Origin: Cytobacillus depressus | Lineage (GTDB): Bacteria > Bacillota > Bacilli > Bacillales > Cytobacillaceae | Direction: 5' to 3' | DNA length: 64,000 nucleotides | Assembly: GCF_008923245.1 (NCBI RefSeq) | Contig: NZ_WBOS01000003.1 | Coordinates: forward strand, 186,001-250,000 | In this document: piece after piece, positions 1 to 8,376 of the stretch | Numbering within the stretch: the stretch's first letter is position 1 | How the letters are laid out: each line of letters opens with the position of its first letter | Notes under the pieces: model-generated | Told to the model about the DNA's origin: nothing | Databases searched by the model: none | Seen by the model: only the letters and a program-made list of their open reading frames with translations | Position numbers and translations under genes: made by a program

Positions 1-468
1 ATGAACAACGGAAGGATTGAACAGGTAGATAGCCCTGAAAACTTGTACAAGCGGCCGAAGAATCGATTTGTAGCTGAGTTTATAGGTGAAATCAACTTAA
101 TTAAGGGCAATGTTGTGAGTGTAGACGAAGAAAAAGCAAAAGTAAAAGTAAATGAGGGATTTGTAGTTGATATCGGAGTAGATTCTGAATTAGACATCAA
201 GAATCAATCGATGTTGATTGCTCTACGTCCAGAAAATATTCAGATTGCTAAAGAAGAGTCCGAATTTCATAACACGATTAAAGCCAAAGTAATTGAATCC
301 ATTTATGTTGGTGAGGCCTTTAATATTAAAACAAGAACGGAAACAGGAGAGGAAATTACAGCGAAAATTCCTGCAAATGTATCTGAATTACCATTAAAAG
401 ATAAAGATATTTTTCTAGGATGGAATTGTAAGGATGCTTGTTTAATTCATGATGAAACACCTGCATAA
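1..468 (+). CDS. ABC transporter ATP-binding protein, C-terminal part (PotA-like), cut by window edge
   Basis: The frame is open from the first base, so the gene begins before the window; the Met at base 1 is probably internal. The 155 residues visible are the end of an importer ATPase: an H-loop-distal stretch (NNGRIEQVDSPENLYKRP), then a TOBE domain with the ALRPENI signature near residue 75. Walker A, Walker B and the ABC signature lie outside the window. The TOBE layout is typical of spermidine/putrescine and related importers (PotA class). It is followed 38 bases on by the lipoprotein gene of the same system, so it should energise that importer from the cytoplasmic face. Substrate cannot be fixed from this fragment. 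Confidence 0.88.
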   Translation: MNNGRIEQVDSPENLYKRPKNRFVAEFIGEINLIKGNVVSVDEEKAKVKVNEGFVVDIGVDSELDIKNQSMLIALRPENIQIAKEESEFHNTIKAKVIESIYVGEAFNIKTRTETGEEITAKIPANVSELPLKDKDIFLGWNCKDACLIHDETPA

Positions 469-506
469 ATCAAAAATGTTAAAGGATGAAAGAGGAGGCA
501 AGATTT

Positions 507-1562
507 ATGCCAAAGAAAATAGTAGTCTTCTTATTTACAATATTTGTGGCTGTTATTGTAGCGGGTTGTGGAAACGGGGCCACAAATGGTAAAGAAAACA
601 AAGAACTAGTAGTTGTTGATTGGGGTGGCCCTTATACGGAAATTCATAAAGAGGTTGTCTTTAAACCATTTGAAGAAAAATATGATGTCAAAGTGAAGGT
701 TGTCACACCGCCTGATGTAGGAAAATTAAAATCAATGGTAGAAAGCGGAAATGTTGAATGGGACGTTGTTAGTGTTGGTGATGATTTTGCCATTCGAGGT
801 GGGAGAGAAGGTCTATTAGAGAAATTAGACTTTAATGTGATTAAAACAGATGGGCTTCCTGAAGAACTTGTTCACGATTATGCTGTTCCTGAAAATACAT
901 TTTCAACAACGATTTCCTTTAATACGGATACATTTCCTGTAGGGAAGCATCCAACAACATGGGCTGAATTTTTTGATACAACAAAGTTCCCAGGAGATCG
1001 TGGATTATATAATGATCCAATGTGGACTTTAGAAGCTGCTCTATTAGCTGATGGAGTAGATCCGGAAAATTTATACCCTTTAGATGTTGACCGTGCATTT
1101 AAAAAGCTTGATGAAATAAAAGATCATGTGAAAGTTTGGTGGTCAGCAGGTGCACAACCACCAGAAATTTTAGCTACAAATCAAGTTCCATTAACGAGTT
1201 CGTGGGCTGGTCGTGTGATAGCAGCCAAAGGTGATGGGGCAGCGGTTGATGTAGATTTCAATCAAGGACTTATTTTATCAAACTCTTGGGCAGTACCTAA
1301 AGGAGCGCCTAATAAAGACTTAGCAATGAAATTTATTGCATTTTCTTTAGAACCTGAACAACAAGCAGCTCTTTCAAATAAATACGACAACGCACCTGCT
1401 AATGCCAAGGCAATTGAGTTGTTAACTGACGAGTCAAAAGTCCGATTAGGTTTAGATGACTCTTCAGATCAATTGCAAAAACAAATATATATTAATACCA
1501 AATGGTGGGTTGATAACTATGAAGAGGTTAATGAACGCTTTAGAACATGGCTTCTAGAATAA
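507..1562 (+). CDS. ABC transporter substrate-binding lipoprotein (PotD-like)
   Basis: 351-residue solute-binding protein of the spermidine/putrescine class (family call from the overall sequence, e.g. VVDWGGPYTEIHKEVVFKPF near the N-terminus). It starts with a lipoprotein signal ending in a VAGC lipobox, so it should be acylated and tethered outside the membrane. The ATG at 507 is chosen because AGAGGAGG (491-498) lies 8 bases upstream; an in-frame ATG at 486 would put that site inside the gene. It sits between the ATPase and permease genes and delivers substrate to them. Polyamine, or another amine or amino-acid-like cation, is the likely ligand; the exact substrate is not shown. Confidence 0.88.
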   Translation: MPKKIVVFLFTIFVAVIVAGCGNGATNGKENKELVVVDWGGPYTEIHKEVVFKPFEEKYDVKVKVVTPPDVGKLKSMVESGNVEWDVVSVGDDFAIRGGREGLLEKLDFNVIKTDGLPEELVHDYAVPENTFSTTISFNTDTFPVGKHPTTWAEFFDTTKFPGDRGLYNDPMWTLEAALLADGVDPENLYPLDVDRAFKKLDEIKDHVKVWWSAGAQPPEILATNQVPLTSSWAGRVIAAKGDGAAVDVDFNQGLILSNSWAVPKGAPNKDLAMKFIAFSLEPEQQAALSNKYDNAPANAKAIELLTDESKVRLGLDDSSDQLQKQIYINTKWWVDNYEEVNERFRTWLLE

Positions 1563-1576
1563 ATGGAGGTGGAAAA

Positions 1577-2479
1577 ATGATCGAAGTTAAAACTGAGACA
1601 TGGGTACCTGATAAACAGGTATCCTTCTCCCACCGTTTAGCAAGAATATCAGGATTACAATGGCTTCTGTTGATTATCCCATTGGCATATATCTTAATTT
1701 TAATGTTCTTTTCGATGATCGACTTTTTTAAACTTAGTTTTTTTAATGCTGATGGATTTACATTAAAATATATCAAATCCTTTTTTTCTACTCCTGTTTA
1801 TTTGAAAGTGCTGTGGTTGACATTAAAAATCGCTCTGCTCGTCACGGTATTTTCATTAGTGATTGCCTATCCGCTTGCATACTCATTAGTGATAACAAAA
1901 TCAGAACTATGGAAAAAAATTATTTTTTCTGCTGTGTTAATTCCATTTTGGATAAGTCTACTTGTTCGTACATTTGCTTGGACAATTTTACTTCGAAAAA
2001 ATGGTGTCATTAATATCATTCTAATGAAACTAGGGATCATCGACCAACCGCTTGAGCTGATCTATAATACGACTGGAGTTGTCATCGCGATGACTCATAT
2101 TCTTCTGCCATATATGGTCTTAAGTCTATATTCTGTTATGGCAGGGATTGATCAAAGGCTGCTTCAGGCAGCACAAGGTATGGGAGCACGACCTTGGAAG
2201 GCTTTTTTACAGGTCTTTTTCCCATTATCCGTTCCAGGACTGCTTTCTGGTTCTCTATTAGTCTTTGTCATGGGAATTGGGTACTTTATTACGCCTGCCT
2301 TATTGGGCGGACCAGACACAATTATGATTTCGATGTTAATCGAAAGTAATATTAACACAACATTGAATTGGCATTTAGCGTCAGTTCTAGCTCTAGTATT
2401 ATTTGTTGCAACTATACTTTTGTTATTAATTGCTCTTCTTATAACAGGAAAGAATCCTGTATTGAAGGAGTTGGAATAA
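1577..2479 (+). CDS. ABC transporter permease (PotB-like)
   Basis: Inner-membrane permease of the binding-protein-dependent type, about 300 residues with six hydrophobic segments. The cytoplasmic EAA loop is visible as QAAQGMGARPWKAFLQVFFP near residue 200; it docks on the ATPase. The start at 1577 has GGAGGTGG (1565-1572) five bases upstream; an ATG at 1547 would overlap the preceding gene by 16 bases and hide this site. It is paired with the next permease (1 base between genes), giving the usual PotB/PotC heterodimer. Confidence 0.9.
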   Translation: MIEVKTETWVPDKQVSFSHRLARISGLQWLLLIIPLAYILILMFFSMIDFFKLSFFNADGFTLKYIKSFFSTPVYLKVLWLTLKIALLVTVFSLVIAYPLAYSLVITKSELWKKIIFSAVLIPFWISLLVRTFAWTILLRKNGVINIILMKLGIIDQPLELIYNTTGVVIAMTHILLPYMVLSLYSVMAGIDQRLLQAAQGMGARPWKAFLQVFFPLSVPGLLSGSLLVFVMGIGYFITPALLGGPDTIMISMLIESNINTTLNWHLASVLALVLFVATILLLLIALLITGKNPVLKELE

Positions 2480-2480
2480 G

Positions 2481-3260
2481 ATGTGGCTTAGAATATTGGT
2501 AGGTATGATTATCTTTGCTTTAATCTCGCCTATTTTAGTCGTGGTTCCGATGTCTTTTTCTTCAGCTAGTTACTTTGAGTTTCCAATTCCGGGTTACTCT
2601 TTGAAATGGTATCTTAACTTTTTTAATAACGAAGAATGGGTAATAGGGTTAATAAGAAGTCTATTCATCGCATTTTTTACTGCGATATTATCTACTATAT
2701 TAGGAATTATGGCTTCACTTGCAGTCTCAAGAATAAACTTTTGGGGTAAGAAGTTGTTTATGTCATTAATGGTCGCACCGATGATCATTCCTGTCATTAT
2801 TACAGGTGTTGCCCTCTATCATTCCTTTGCTCCACTTAAACTGACGAATAACTTTGTCGGCTTAGTTTTAGCCCACACAATTTTAGCTATACCTATTGTT
2901 TTTGTAACGGTGACAGCTAGTTTGAAGGGGATGGACCGTAACCTTGAAATGGCCGCAATGGGGCTAGGGTCAACCCCATTTGGAGCTTTTTTTAAAGTGA
3001 CACTTCCATTGATTCGACCAGGTGTCTTATCAGGTGCGTTATTTGCTTTTATTATTTCTTTCGATGAAGTTGTCGTAACCATCTTCTTAGGAGGAGCAAA
3101 TACAAAAACATTACCTATCGCTATGTGGGAAAATCTGCGTATCCAAGTGGATCCAACAATGGCAGCTGTCTCTTCTATTCTTATTGTCATAACGATTGCG
3201 TTGTTTATTACAGGCGAATTTTTTACAGCACGTAAAGGCCGGAAAGTTAGTAAAAATTAA
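2481..3260 (+). CDS. ABC transporter permease (PotC-like)
   Basis: Second permease subunit, 259 residues, six membrane segments, with the EAA loop MAAMGLGSTPFGAFFKVTLP near residue 155. One base separates its ATG from the stop of the first permease, so translation is probably coupled. Last gene of the operon; a 9-bp inverted repeat follows at 3277-3310. The order ATPase, binding protein, PotB, PotC differs from the E. coli potABCD order but has the same parts. Confidence 0.9.
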   Translation: MWLRILVGMIIFALISPILVVVPMSFSSASYFEFPIPGYSLKWYLNFFNNEEWVIGLIRSLFIAFFTAILSTILGIMASLAVSRINFWGKKLFMSLMVAPMIIPVIITGVALYHSFAPLKLTNNFVGLVLAHTILAIPIVFVTVTASLKGMDRNLEMAAMGLGSTPFGAFFKVTLPLIRPGVLSGALFAFIISFDEVVVTIFLGGANTKTLPIAMWENLRIQVDPTMAAVSSILIVITIALFITGEFFTARKGRKVSKN

Positions 3261-3276
3261 TAAGAATATAAAATTT

Positions 3277-3310
3277 GCCTAGTTTAGGTGAAATAGAACC
3301 AAAACTAGGC
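3277..3310 (+). terminator. Possible terminator after the polyamine-type operon
   Basis: GCCTAGTTT (3277-3285) pairs exactly with AAACTAGGC (3302-3310) around a 16-base loop. No clean T-run follows, so termination strength is uncertain. Confidence 0.4.
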
Positions 3311-3356
3311 GAATCTCGAAAATTAGCATTTTTCTACAAGACAATAAGGGCGATAA

Positions 3357-3500
3357 CGGACATTTGGATGGGTATTCGGAGTAGAAGTGCCCGTTAGGAG
3401 AGCGATATCGGACATTTGGATGGGTATTCGGAGTAGAAGTGCCCGTTAGGAGAGCGATATCGGACAGTTGGCTGGTATTCTGAATTGAGGTGTCCGTTAT
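3357..3500. repeat. 52-bp tandem array A (2.8 units)
   Basis: Units at 3357-3408 and 3409-3460 are identical over all 52 bases; a third, diverged and partial unit runs 3461-3500. Each unit holds an inverted pair: CGGACATTT with AAGTGCCCG in the first two, and an exact CGGACA/TGTCCG in the third. Non-coding, between the transporter operon and ldh. The period equals that of arrays B (9547) and C (46553), although the sequence is unrelated. Confidence 0.93.
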
Positions 3501-3569
3501 AAAGTTCAAGAATCTCTTAAGCCTATGTGTAAGAAAGAATTTGCACTTTTAATGAGGGGAATGGTCTTC

Positions 3570-4535
3570 ATGAAAAGAAATGTTAATAGAGTTGCAATCA
3601 TAGGTACTGGTTTTGTTGGTTCAAGTTATGCTTATGCATTAGTTAATCAAGCAATTGTAGAGGAAGTCGTATTAATTGATATGAATCGCGAGAAAGCCGA
3701 AGGAGAAGCCATGGACTTAAACCATGGGAAATTGTATTCTCATTCTCCAACACAGGTTTGGCAAGGAGAGTATAGCGATTGTAAAGATGCGGATATTGTA
3801 TGCATAACAGCCGGAGTAAGCCAAAGTGAAGAGGTTACAAGATTAACGGTAGTTGAAAAAAATACAAAGATTGTAAAAGCAATTGTAGAACAAGTGATGA
3901 ATTCCGGTTTTAATGGGATTTTTCTAATTGCGTCAAATCCAGTTGATATCATCACATATGCCACATGGAAATTTTCAGGTCTGCCGAAGGAAAGAGTGAT
4001 TGGCTCTGGAACCATGCTGGATACAGCCAGATACCTTTTTATGTTGGGAGAGTATTTTAACGTCGATTCCCGAAATATAAATGGATATATTATTGGCGAG
4101 CATGGCGACTCACAGATAGCTGCTTTAAGTACTGCAACCATTGGTGGGAAATCAATCATCGACATTGTAAATTCTAATCGTAAATATTCAATTGAAGATC
4201 TAGAAGAGATTGCTGTGAATGTACGTGATGCAGCCAATCATGTTGCTATACGTAAAGGCGCAACATACTATGGCATTGGGATGTGCTTAGCAAGACTCAC
4301 AAAAGCAATTTTCAAAAATGAAAATGTAATTTTGCCTGTATCTGCTTACTTAGATGGCGAATATGGATTTAACGATGTGTATGTCGGTGTACCGGCGGTT
4401 ATTAACAGACAAGGGTTAAGAAACATTGTTGAAATGAATTTAAATATGGATGAAAAAGAAAAACTAACTACTTCCGTTACGATTTTGAAAAATACGATGG
4501 AACCAGTAATCGATAGTTTAATAACTTTAAAGTAG
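3570..4535 (+). CDS. ldh: L-lactate dehydrogenase
   Basis: NAD-dependent reduction of pyruvate to L-lactate in the cytoplasm. The 321-residue protein has the Rossmann motif GTGFVGSS (12-19). The substrate-loop Gln85 and Arg91 ([11 protein letters not shown]) distinguish lactate from malate dehydrogenase, and the catalytic His178 lies in GEHGDS. The loop sequence differs from the common NQKPGETR form, so it may be a divergent paralogue. The start at 3570 is set by GAGGGGA (3554-3560); an ATG at 3525 lacks such a site. It stands alone, downstream of tandem array A. Confidence 0.88.
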   Translation: MKRNVNRVAIIGTGFVGSSYAYALVNQAIVEEVVLIDMNREKAEGEAMDLNHGKLYSHSPTQVWQGEYSDCKDADIVCITAGVSQSEEVTRLTVVEKNTKIVKAIVEQVMNSGFNGIFLIASNPVDIITYATWKFSGLPKERVIGSGTMLDTARYLFMLGEYFNVDSRNINGYIIGEHGDSQIAALSTATIGGKSIIDIVNSNRKYSIEDLEEIAVNVRDAANHVAIRKGATYYGIGMCLARLTKAIFKNENVILPVSAYLDGEYGFNDVYVGVPAVINRQGLRNIVEMNLNMDEKEKLTTSVTILKNTMEPVIDSLITLK

Positions 4536-4681
4536 GTTTAGTGATAATAGCTTGGAGTACCAGTATTTATATAGGGAAAATGAAAGTGAGTTCTCGTATG
4601 AATCGTGTCAAATAGCAGTTTGATTTTTTTGCATAGTGGAAATTTTTTTGATATACAAAAAAATATTTTGGAGGTTTTTTT

Positions 4682-5443
4682 ATGTTCAAAAATATTATTG
4701 TTAAGAGACCAGCGGAAACGTTAGTGAATGGATTAACTACTTCAGATTTAGGAAAACCAATATTTGAAAAGGCGCTTATTCAACATGATGCTTATATTGA
4801 GGCCCTGAAAAAATGTGGGGTTGAGATTACCGTTCTTCCGGAAAATAGTGAGTTTCCTGATTCAACTTTTGTTGAGGACACTGCTGTTCTAACAGAGGAA
4901 TTTGCGGTAGTGACAAATCCTGGAGCAGAAAGTCGTAATAGGGAAATTGATGAAATGGAACCAGTATTGAAGCGTTTTTATAAAAAAATTTATTATATTG
5001 AGGCCCCGGGAACACTTGAGGGAGGCGATATTTTACAAATTGAGGATCATTTTTATATTGGAATTTCGACTAGGACTAACTTAGAAGGAGCAGAACAATT
5101 AAAGCAAATTCTTGAATCTGAAAACTATAAAGCTACTATTGTAAAGCTAGAGAAATTTTTTCACCTAAAAACGGGTGTTACCTATATAGGGAATGGCACA
5201 GTACTTGTGGCAGGAGAATTTACAGATCATGATGCATTTAATTCATATTACAAAATAATCGTATCAGCTGAGGAAGAATACGCGGCAAACTGTATTCGTG
5301 TCAATGATTATGTCATCATTCCTTCGGGTTATCCAGAAACAAAGAAAAATATTGAAAATGCTGGCTATCAAACGATTGAAGTGGACACTTCTGAATACCG
5401 TAAAATAGATGGGGGACTAAGCTGCTTGTCATTACGATTTTAA
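4682..5443 (+). CDS. Dimethylarginine dimethylaminohydrolase family protein
   Basis: 253-residue guanidino-group-modifying enzyme (DDAH / arginine deiminase fold). Visible active-site parts: FVEDT (63-67), EGGD (113-116), His161 in FHLKTGV, and nucleophile Cys248 in GGLSCLSLRF at the extreme C-terminus. The expected reaction is hydrolysis of methylated arginine to citrulline plus a methylamine. Its length matches the small DDAH subclass rather than arginine deiminase (about 400 residues). GGAGG lies about 7 bases before the ATG. It is monocistronic; a role using substrates brought in by the neighbouring amine-type importer is a guess from position only. Confidence 0.85.
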   Translation: MFKNIIVKRPAETLVNGLTTSDLGKPIFEKALIQHDAYIEALKKCGVEITVLPENSEFPDSTFVEDTAVLTEEFAVVTNPGAESRNREIDEMEPVLKRFYKKIYYIEAPGTLEGGDILQIEDHFYIGISTRTNLEGAEQLKQILESENYKATIVKLEKFFHLKTGVTYIGNGTVLVAGEFTDHDAFNSYYKIIVSAEEEYAANCIRVNDYVIIPSGYPETKKNIENAGYQTIEVDTSEYRKIDGGLSCLSLRF

Positions 5444-5638
5444 GATGGAATATGAACTAAGAATCCCTAATACCGGATGAAATAAAAAAAGAAGGCTCGT
5501 TATTTATTAAGTATTTCAGTTTTTGTGGAGAAACATGATAAAAAGCATACCCATAAACAAATCAATTGATATGCTATTTCATTGATATAACAACACTTTT
5601 AGTTAAAGTATATGTAAATTAGCATAGGAATTAACAAT

Positions 5639-5839
5639 GTGACAATAACTATTGTCATTCTGTGGAGTATGGTGTTAATTGCTATTTTATTTTTAAGTTT
5701 CATTTTAAAAAGAAACAAAGAAAATTATCATTTTATGATAAATTACAAGAATAAGGAATATTCCGGTGTAGAGAGCATAACTCTTAGTATATGGCTGTTT
5801 TCTGCAATGTTGCTGCTGTTTAACGAATTTTCATATTGA
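5639..5839 (+). CDS. Small membrane protein, unknown function
   Basis: 66 residues from a GTG start with a weak AGGAA eight bases upstream. Two hydrophobic stretches (about 1-24 and 46-62) flank a short basic, polar loop, suggesting a two-pass hairpin membrane protein. I do not recognise the family. It lies 27 bases before another tiny membrane peptide that has a strong ribosome site, and both end before a shared terminator, so they may form a mini-operon. The weak start leaves some doubt that it is translated. Confidence 0.45.
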   Translation: MTITIVILWSMVLIAILFLSFILKRNKENYHFMINYKNKEYSGVESITLSIWLFSAMLLLFNEFSY

Positions 5840-5866
5840 TGTTTCGTCAGTTAAGGAGGAAATCAT

Positions 5867-5947
5867 ATGGATTGGTATATATGGTTCGCAGTAATTATTG
5901 CTACAGTTATTATAATTATTGGGCGTAATGGATCTAAAAAGAAATAA
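5867..5947 (+). CDS. 26-residue single-pass membrane peptide
   Basis: MDWYIWFAVIIATVIIIIGR followed by a basic tail (NGSKKK). AAGGAGGA (5853-5860) sits six bases before the ATG, one of the best ribosome sites in the region, and the frame closes 53 bases before a strong terminator. The form (short N-terminus, one hydrophobic helix, Lys-rich C-terminus) is that of small membrane regulators or type-I-toxin-like peptides, but no antisense RNA is evident. Function unknown. Confidence 0.55.
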   Translation: MDWYIWFAVIIATVIIIIGRNGSKKK

Positions 5948-6000
5948 TCCTTGTTAAACTATCGGGGACTAAGATAAACAAGCGTACACATCAAAGTAAA

Positions 6001-6032
6001 ACCACTTGGAATAGAATCCAAGTGGTTTTTTT
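6001..6032. terminator. Strong intrinsic terminator, probably bidirectional
   Basis: ACCACTTGGA (6001-6010) pairs perfectly with TCCAAGTGGT (6017-6026) over a 6-base loop, then a 7-base T-run (6026-6032). On the minus strand the stem is followed by TTTTAC, so it could also stop fmdB transcription. Confidence 0.9.
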
Positions 6033-6142
6033 GCAAATTATATTGTTGTTTAACTAACCTGCTAATTGGCTTTTTCTCCACATTATCTGAACTACTTAGT
6101 TATTTATGTGCCTTCTTTTTGTGACTTTCTTCTAATTTTCGC

Positions 6143-6421
6143 CTAACTTCCCATCTGCCATGGCCGGCTAATCGATGGCTTTTTTCTGATTGGCGTACTA
6201 TTTTTTCCTAATTCATCTCGCGTCATTCGCCGTGGTTCCATTCCTTTTTCAATTTGTGATTTCAGCGGCTTTGACATAGAGGAAAGGTTCGGTGCGAAAA
6301 AAACACGTGCTGATTCATTTTGACATTGTGGGCAATCTGCCTTTTCTTTATTGCCGGACATTGTTTTGAAGAATAATGTAAATTCTCCGCAATCCTGACA
6401 TTGAAATGTGTAACTAGGCAA
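6143..6421 (-). CDS. fmdB: FmdB-family zinc-ribbon protein
   Basis: 92 residues with an N-terminal zinc ribbon: Cys8-x2-Cys11 and Cys30-x2-Cys33, in the MPSYTFQCQDCGEF context that marks the FmdB family. The remainder is basic and low in structure. FmdB proteins accompany formamidase and are thought to have a regulatory or accessory role. Here the gene starts 19 bases after fmdA, clearly in the same transcript. Confidence 0.85.
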   Translation of the reverse strand: MPSYTFQCQDCGEFTLFFKTMSGNKEKADCPQCQNESARVFFAPNLSSMSKPLKSQIEKGMEPRRMTRDELGKNSTPIRKKPSISRPWQMGS

Positions 6422-6440
6422 GGAAAAGCCTCCTCAACGA

Positions 6441-7619
6441 TTATTTAGGCAATATATCTTTATCAAAGATTTGTGTAGGGATAGCGACCGTACAGCATGC
6501 ATTTGGAATATCTACAATTCCGGCAACCCGGCCTTCCACAGGTGCAGAACTTAATAGCATATAGGCCTGCTCACCTGTATAACCAAGTGTTTTCAGGAAT
6601 TCAATTGCATTCAAGCACGCATTTTTATACGCCATATTGGCATCTAAATAGTGCTGTTTGCCGTTTAAGTCATTGACGGATACCCCTTCAAATACAATGA
6701 AATCTGTATATAAAGGATCGACTGGACCTGGCTTGAAGGCAGGGTTTGTTTTAATCTTATATTTTTCCATTCCGCCTTTAATTACATCGACCTTTAACTC
6801 AATCCACCCAGACATTTCGATGCCGCCGCAGAATGTAATTTCGCCGTCACCTTGGGAGAAGTGGAGATCACCTACGGATAATTTAGCTCCATCTACAAAG
6901 ACAGGGAAGTAAATCTTGGAGCCTTTTGATAGATTCTTAATATCGCAGTTTCCGCCATTTTCTCTCGGGGGAACCGTTCTGGCACCTTCACTTGCAATCC
7001 GGTCAAACTCGGCACCTTTTACTGTACCTAATACAGCTGATTCAGGTGTTGGCAAGTTTGCGAGAGGTGGGACACGTTCTAGATCCTGAGCCTTCAGTTC
7101 TCCCTCTCTTCTGTTCCATTCCTGTAAAAGCTCCATAGATGGCGCAACCCCGATTAGTCCAGGGTGGAGAATTCCAGCAAATTTAACGCCAGGAACATGT
7201 CTTGAAGTCGCGAAAATGCCTTCAAAATCCCAAATAGATTTAGCTGCTTCCGGAAAATGATCCGTTAAAAAGCTACCGCCATTTTCCTTAGCAAAAATCC
7301 CGTTAAAACCCCATTCTGATTCCTGGAATGTTCCGATATCTAATATATCAACAACAAGCAAATCACCTGGCTCAGCTCCATTTACATATACTGGCCCACT
7401 TAGAACGTGTACGCGCTCAAGGTCAACCTTACGGATATCTTCCGCGCTGTCATCATTTTTTATTTGACCATCTGTCCACTCTTTGCATTCCATTCGAAAT
7501 GCAGCGCCAGGCTCCACGGAAAAAGCCGCTGGAATATCCGGATGCCATCGATTATGACCCGGATGTGCCTGCTCCTCCATCGGTTTACTTAAGTCGAGCC
7601 TAAACATTGTTTTTGGCAT
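6441..7619 (-). CDS. fmdA: Formamidase / acetamidase
   Basis: 392-residue FmdA/AmdA amidohydrolase, which releases ammonia from formamide or acetamide; full length for the family. Characteristic stretches: HPGHNRWHPDIPA near 20, GDLLVVDILDIG near 85, PGLIGVAPS near 150, VPPRENGGNCDIKNL near 215 and VGDLHFSQGDGEITFCGGIE near 250, which include the metal-binding His/Asp/Glu positions. GGGGAGG lies a few bases before the ATG. It is cotranscribed with fmdB. Upstream lies a 125-bp palindromic array rather than an ordinary spacer. Confidence 0.9.
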   Translation of the reverse strand: MPKTMFRLDLSKPMEEQAHPGHNRWHPDIPAAFSVEPGAAFRMECKEWTDGQIKNDDSAEDIRKVDLERVHVLSGPVYVNGAEPGDLLVVDILDIGTFQESEWGFNGIFAKENGGSFLTDHFPEAAKSIWDFEGIFATSRHVPGVKFAGILHPGLIGVAPSMELLQEWNRREGELKAQDLERVPPLANLPTPESAVLGTVKGAEFDRIASEGARTVPPRENGGNCDIKNLSKGSKIYFPVFVDGAKLSVGDLHFSQGDGEITFCGGIEMSGWIELKVDVIKGGMEKYKIKTNPAFKPGPVDPLYTDFIVFEGVSVNDLNGKQHYLDANMAYKNACLNAIEFLKTLGYTGEQAYMLLSSAPVEGRVAGIVDIPNACCTVAIPTQIFDKDILPK

Positions 7620-7771
7620 TCAAATTCCTCCCCAATGATTTTAGTCCTGGTGTAAAAATATGTATGCGGTACCATTATATAGACAAGCAGTTCGAATTAT
7701 TACAAAATATTGACTATTAATCAGAGGGATGCTTCTTTTGCTTCTGTGTGGGGTGGAGTTATAAGGATATT

Positions 7772-8100
7772 TTAAACAAACGATTGATTGAAGTGTCTGA
7801 AAAGGTTGTCCCGCTTGGTTTAGAGGGGATTTAATCAAACGATTGATTGAATTGAATGACATCCATGATCGCCGCGATTTGAGTAGCAACTTTTTCTTAT
7901 TCAAACGTTTGATTGAACTGTCATAAAAGGTTGCCCTGCTTGGCTTAGGAGGGATTTAATCAAACGATTGATTGAATTGAATGACATCCATGATCGCCGC
8001 GATTTGAGTAGCAACTTTTTCTTAATCAAACGTTTGATTGAACTGTCAGAAAAGGTTGTCCCGCTTGGGTTAGCGGGGATTCAATCAAACGTTTGATTGA
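7772..8100. repeat. 125-bp tandem array with 20-bp palindromes (locus 1)
   Basis: Six palindromes of the form TTAATCAAACGWTTGATTGA start near 7772 and at 7831, 7897, 7956, 8022 and 8081. Spacing alternates 59/66 bases, so the tandem period is 125 (7831 to 7956 to 8081; 7897 to 8022). The last copy, TCAATCAAACGTTTGATTGA (8081-8100), is a perfect palindrome followed by a T-run. Two different spacer halves alternate between palindromes. It lies upstream of fmdA and downstream of the LCP gene. A sister array with the same palindrome and one shared spacer half is at 52269-52542. Confidence 0.95.
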
Positions 8101-8265
8101 TTTTTTTATGAGTTAACCAGCAAATCGGAAAGCGCGCTTTACCATGTATTCCCGGTACCATCACCATAAGGGAACACCACATTTCTAGCGAATCACCCAA
8201 AAGCCAATTTGGAACAGAAAATCACGGTATAACATCAAAATCCAGCATCAAAACGAATTTTGTAG

Positions 8266-8278
8266 GGTGTCAGACACC
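8266..8278 (+). repeat. Isolated head of the dispersed GGTGTCAGACACC element
   Basis: Exact 13-base palindrome GGTGTCAGACACC; the following bases are too diverged to call a full element. Confidence 0.7.
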
Positions 8279-8345
8279 TTACGTGCATCAGTCGAAACGA
8301 GCACTATGATGTGAATGAAAGGGGAAATTCTAGTAGTTTCAAAAG

Positions 8346-8372
8346 AGAGGCAGGGGGATCGTCCCTGCCTCT
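8346..8372 (-). terminator. Terminator of the LCP gene
   Basis: AGAGGCAGGG (8346-8355) pairs with CCCTGCCTCT (8363-8372). Read on the minus strand the stem is followed by a short TTTT tract. It begins 4 bases past the LCP stop codon. Confidence 0.75.
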
Positions 8373-8376
8373 GTCA

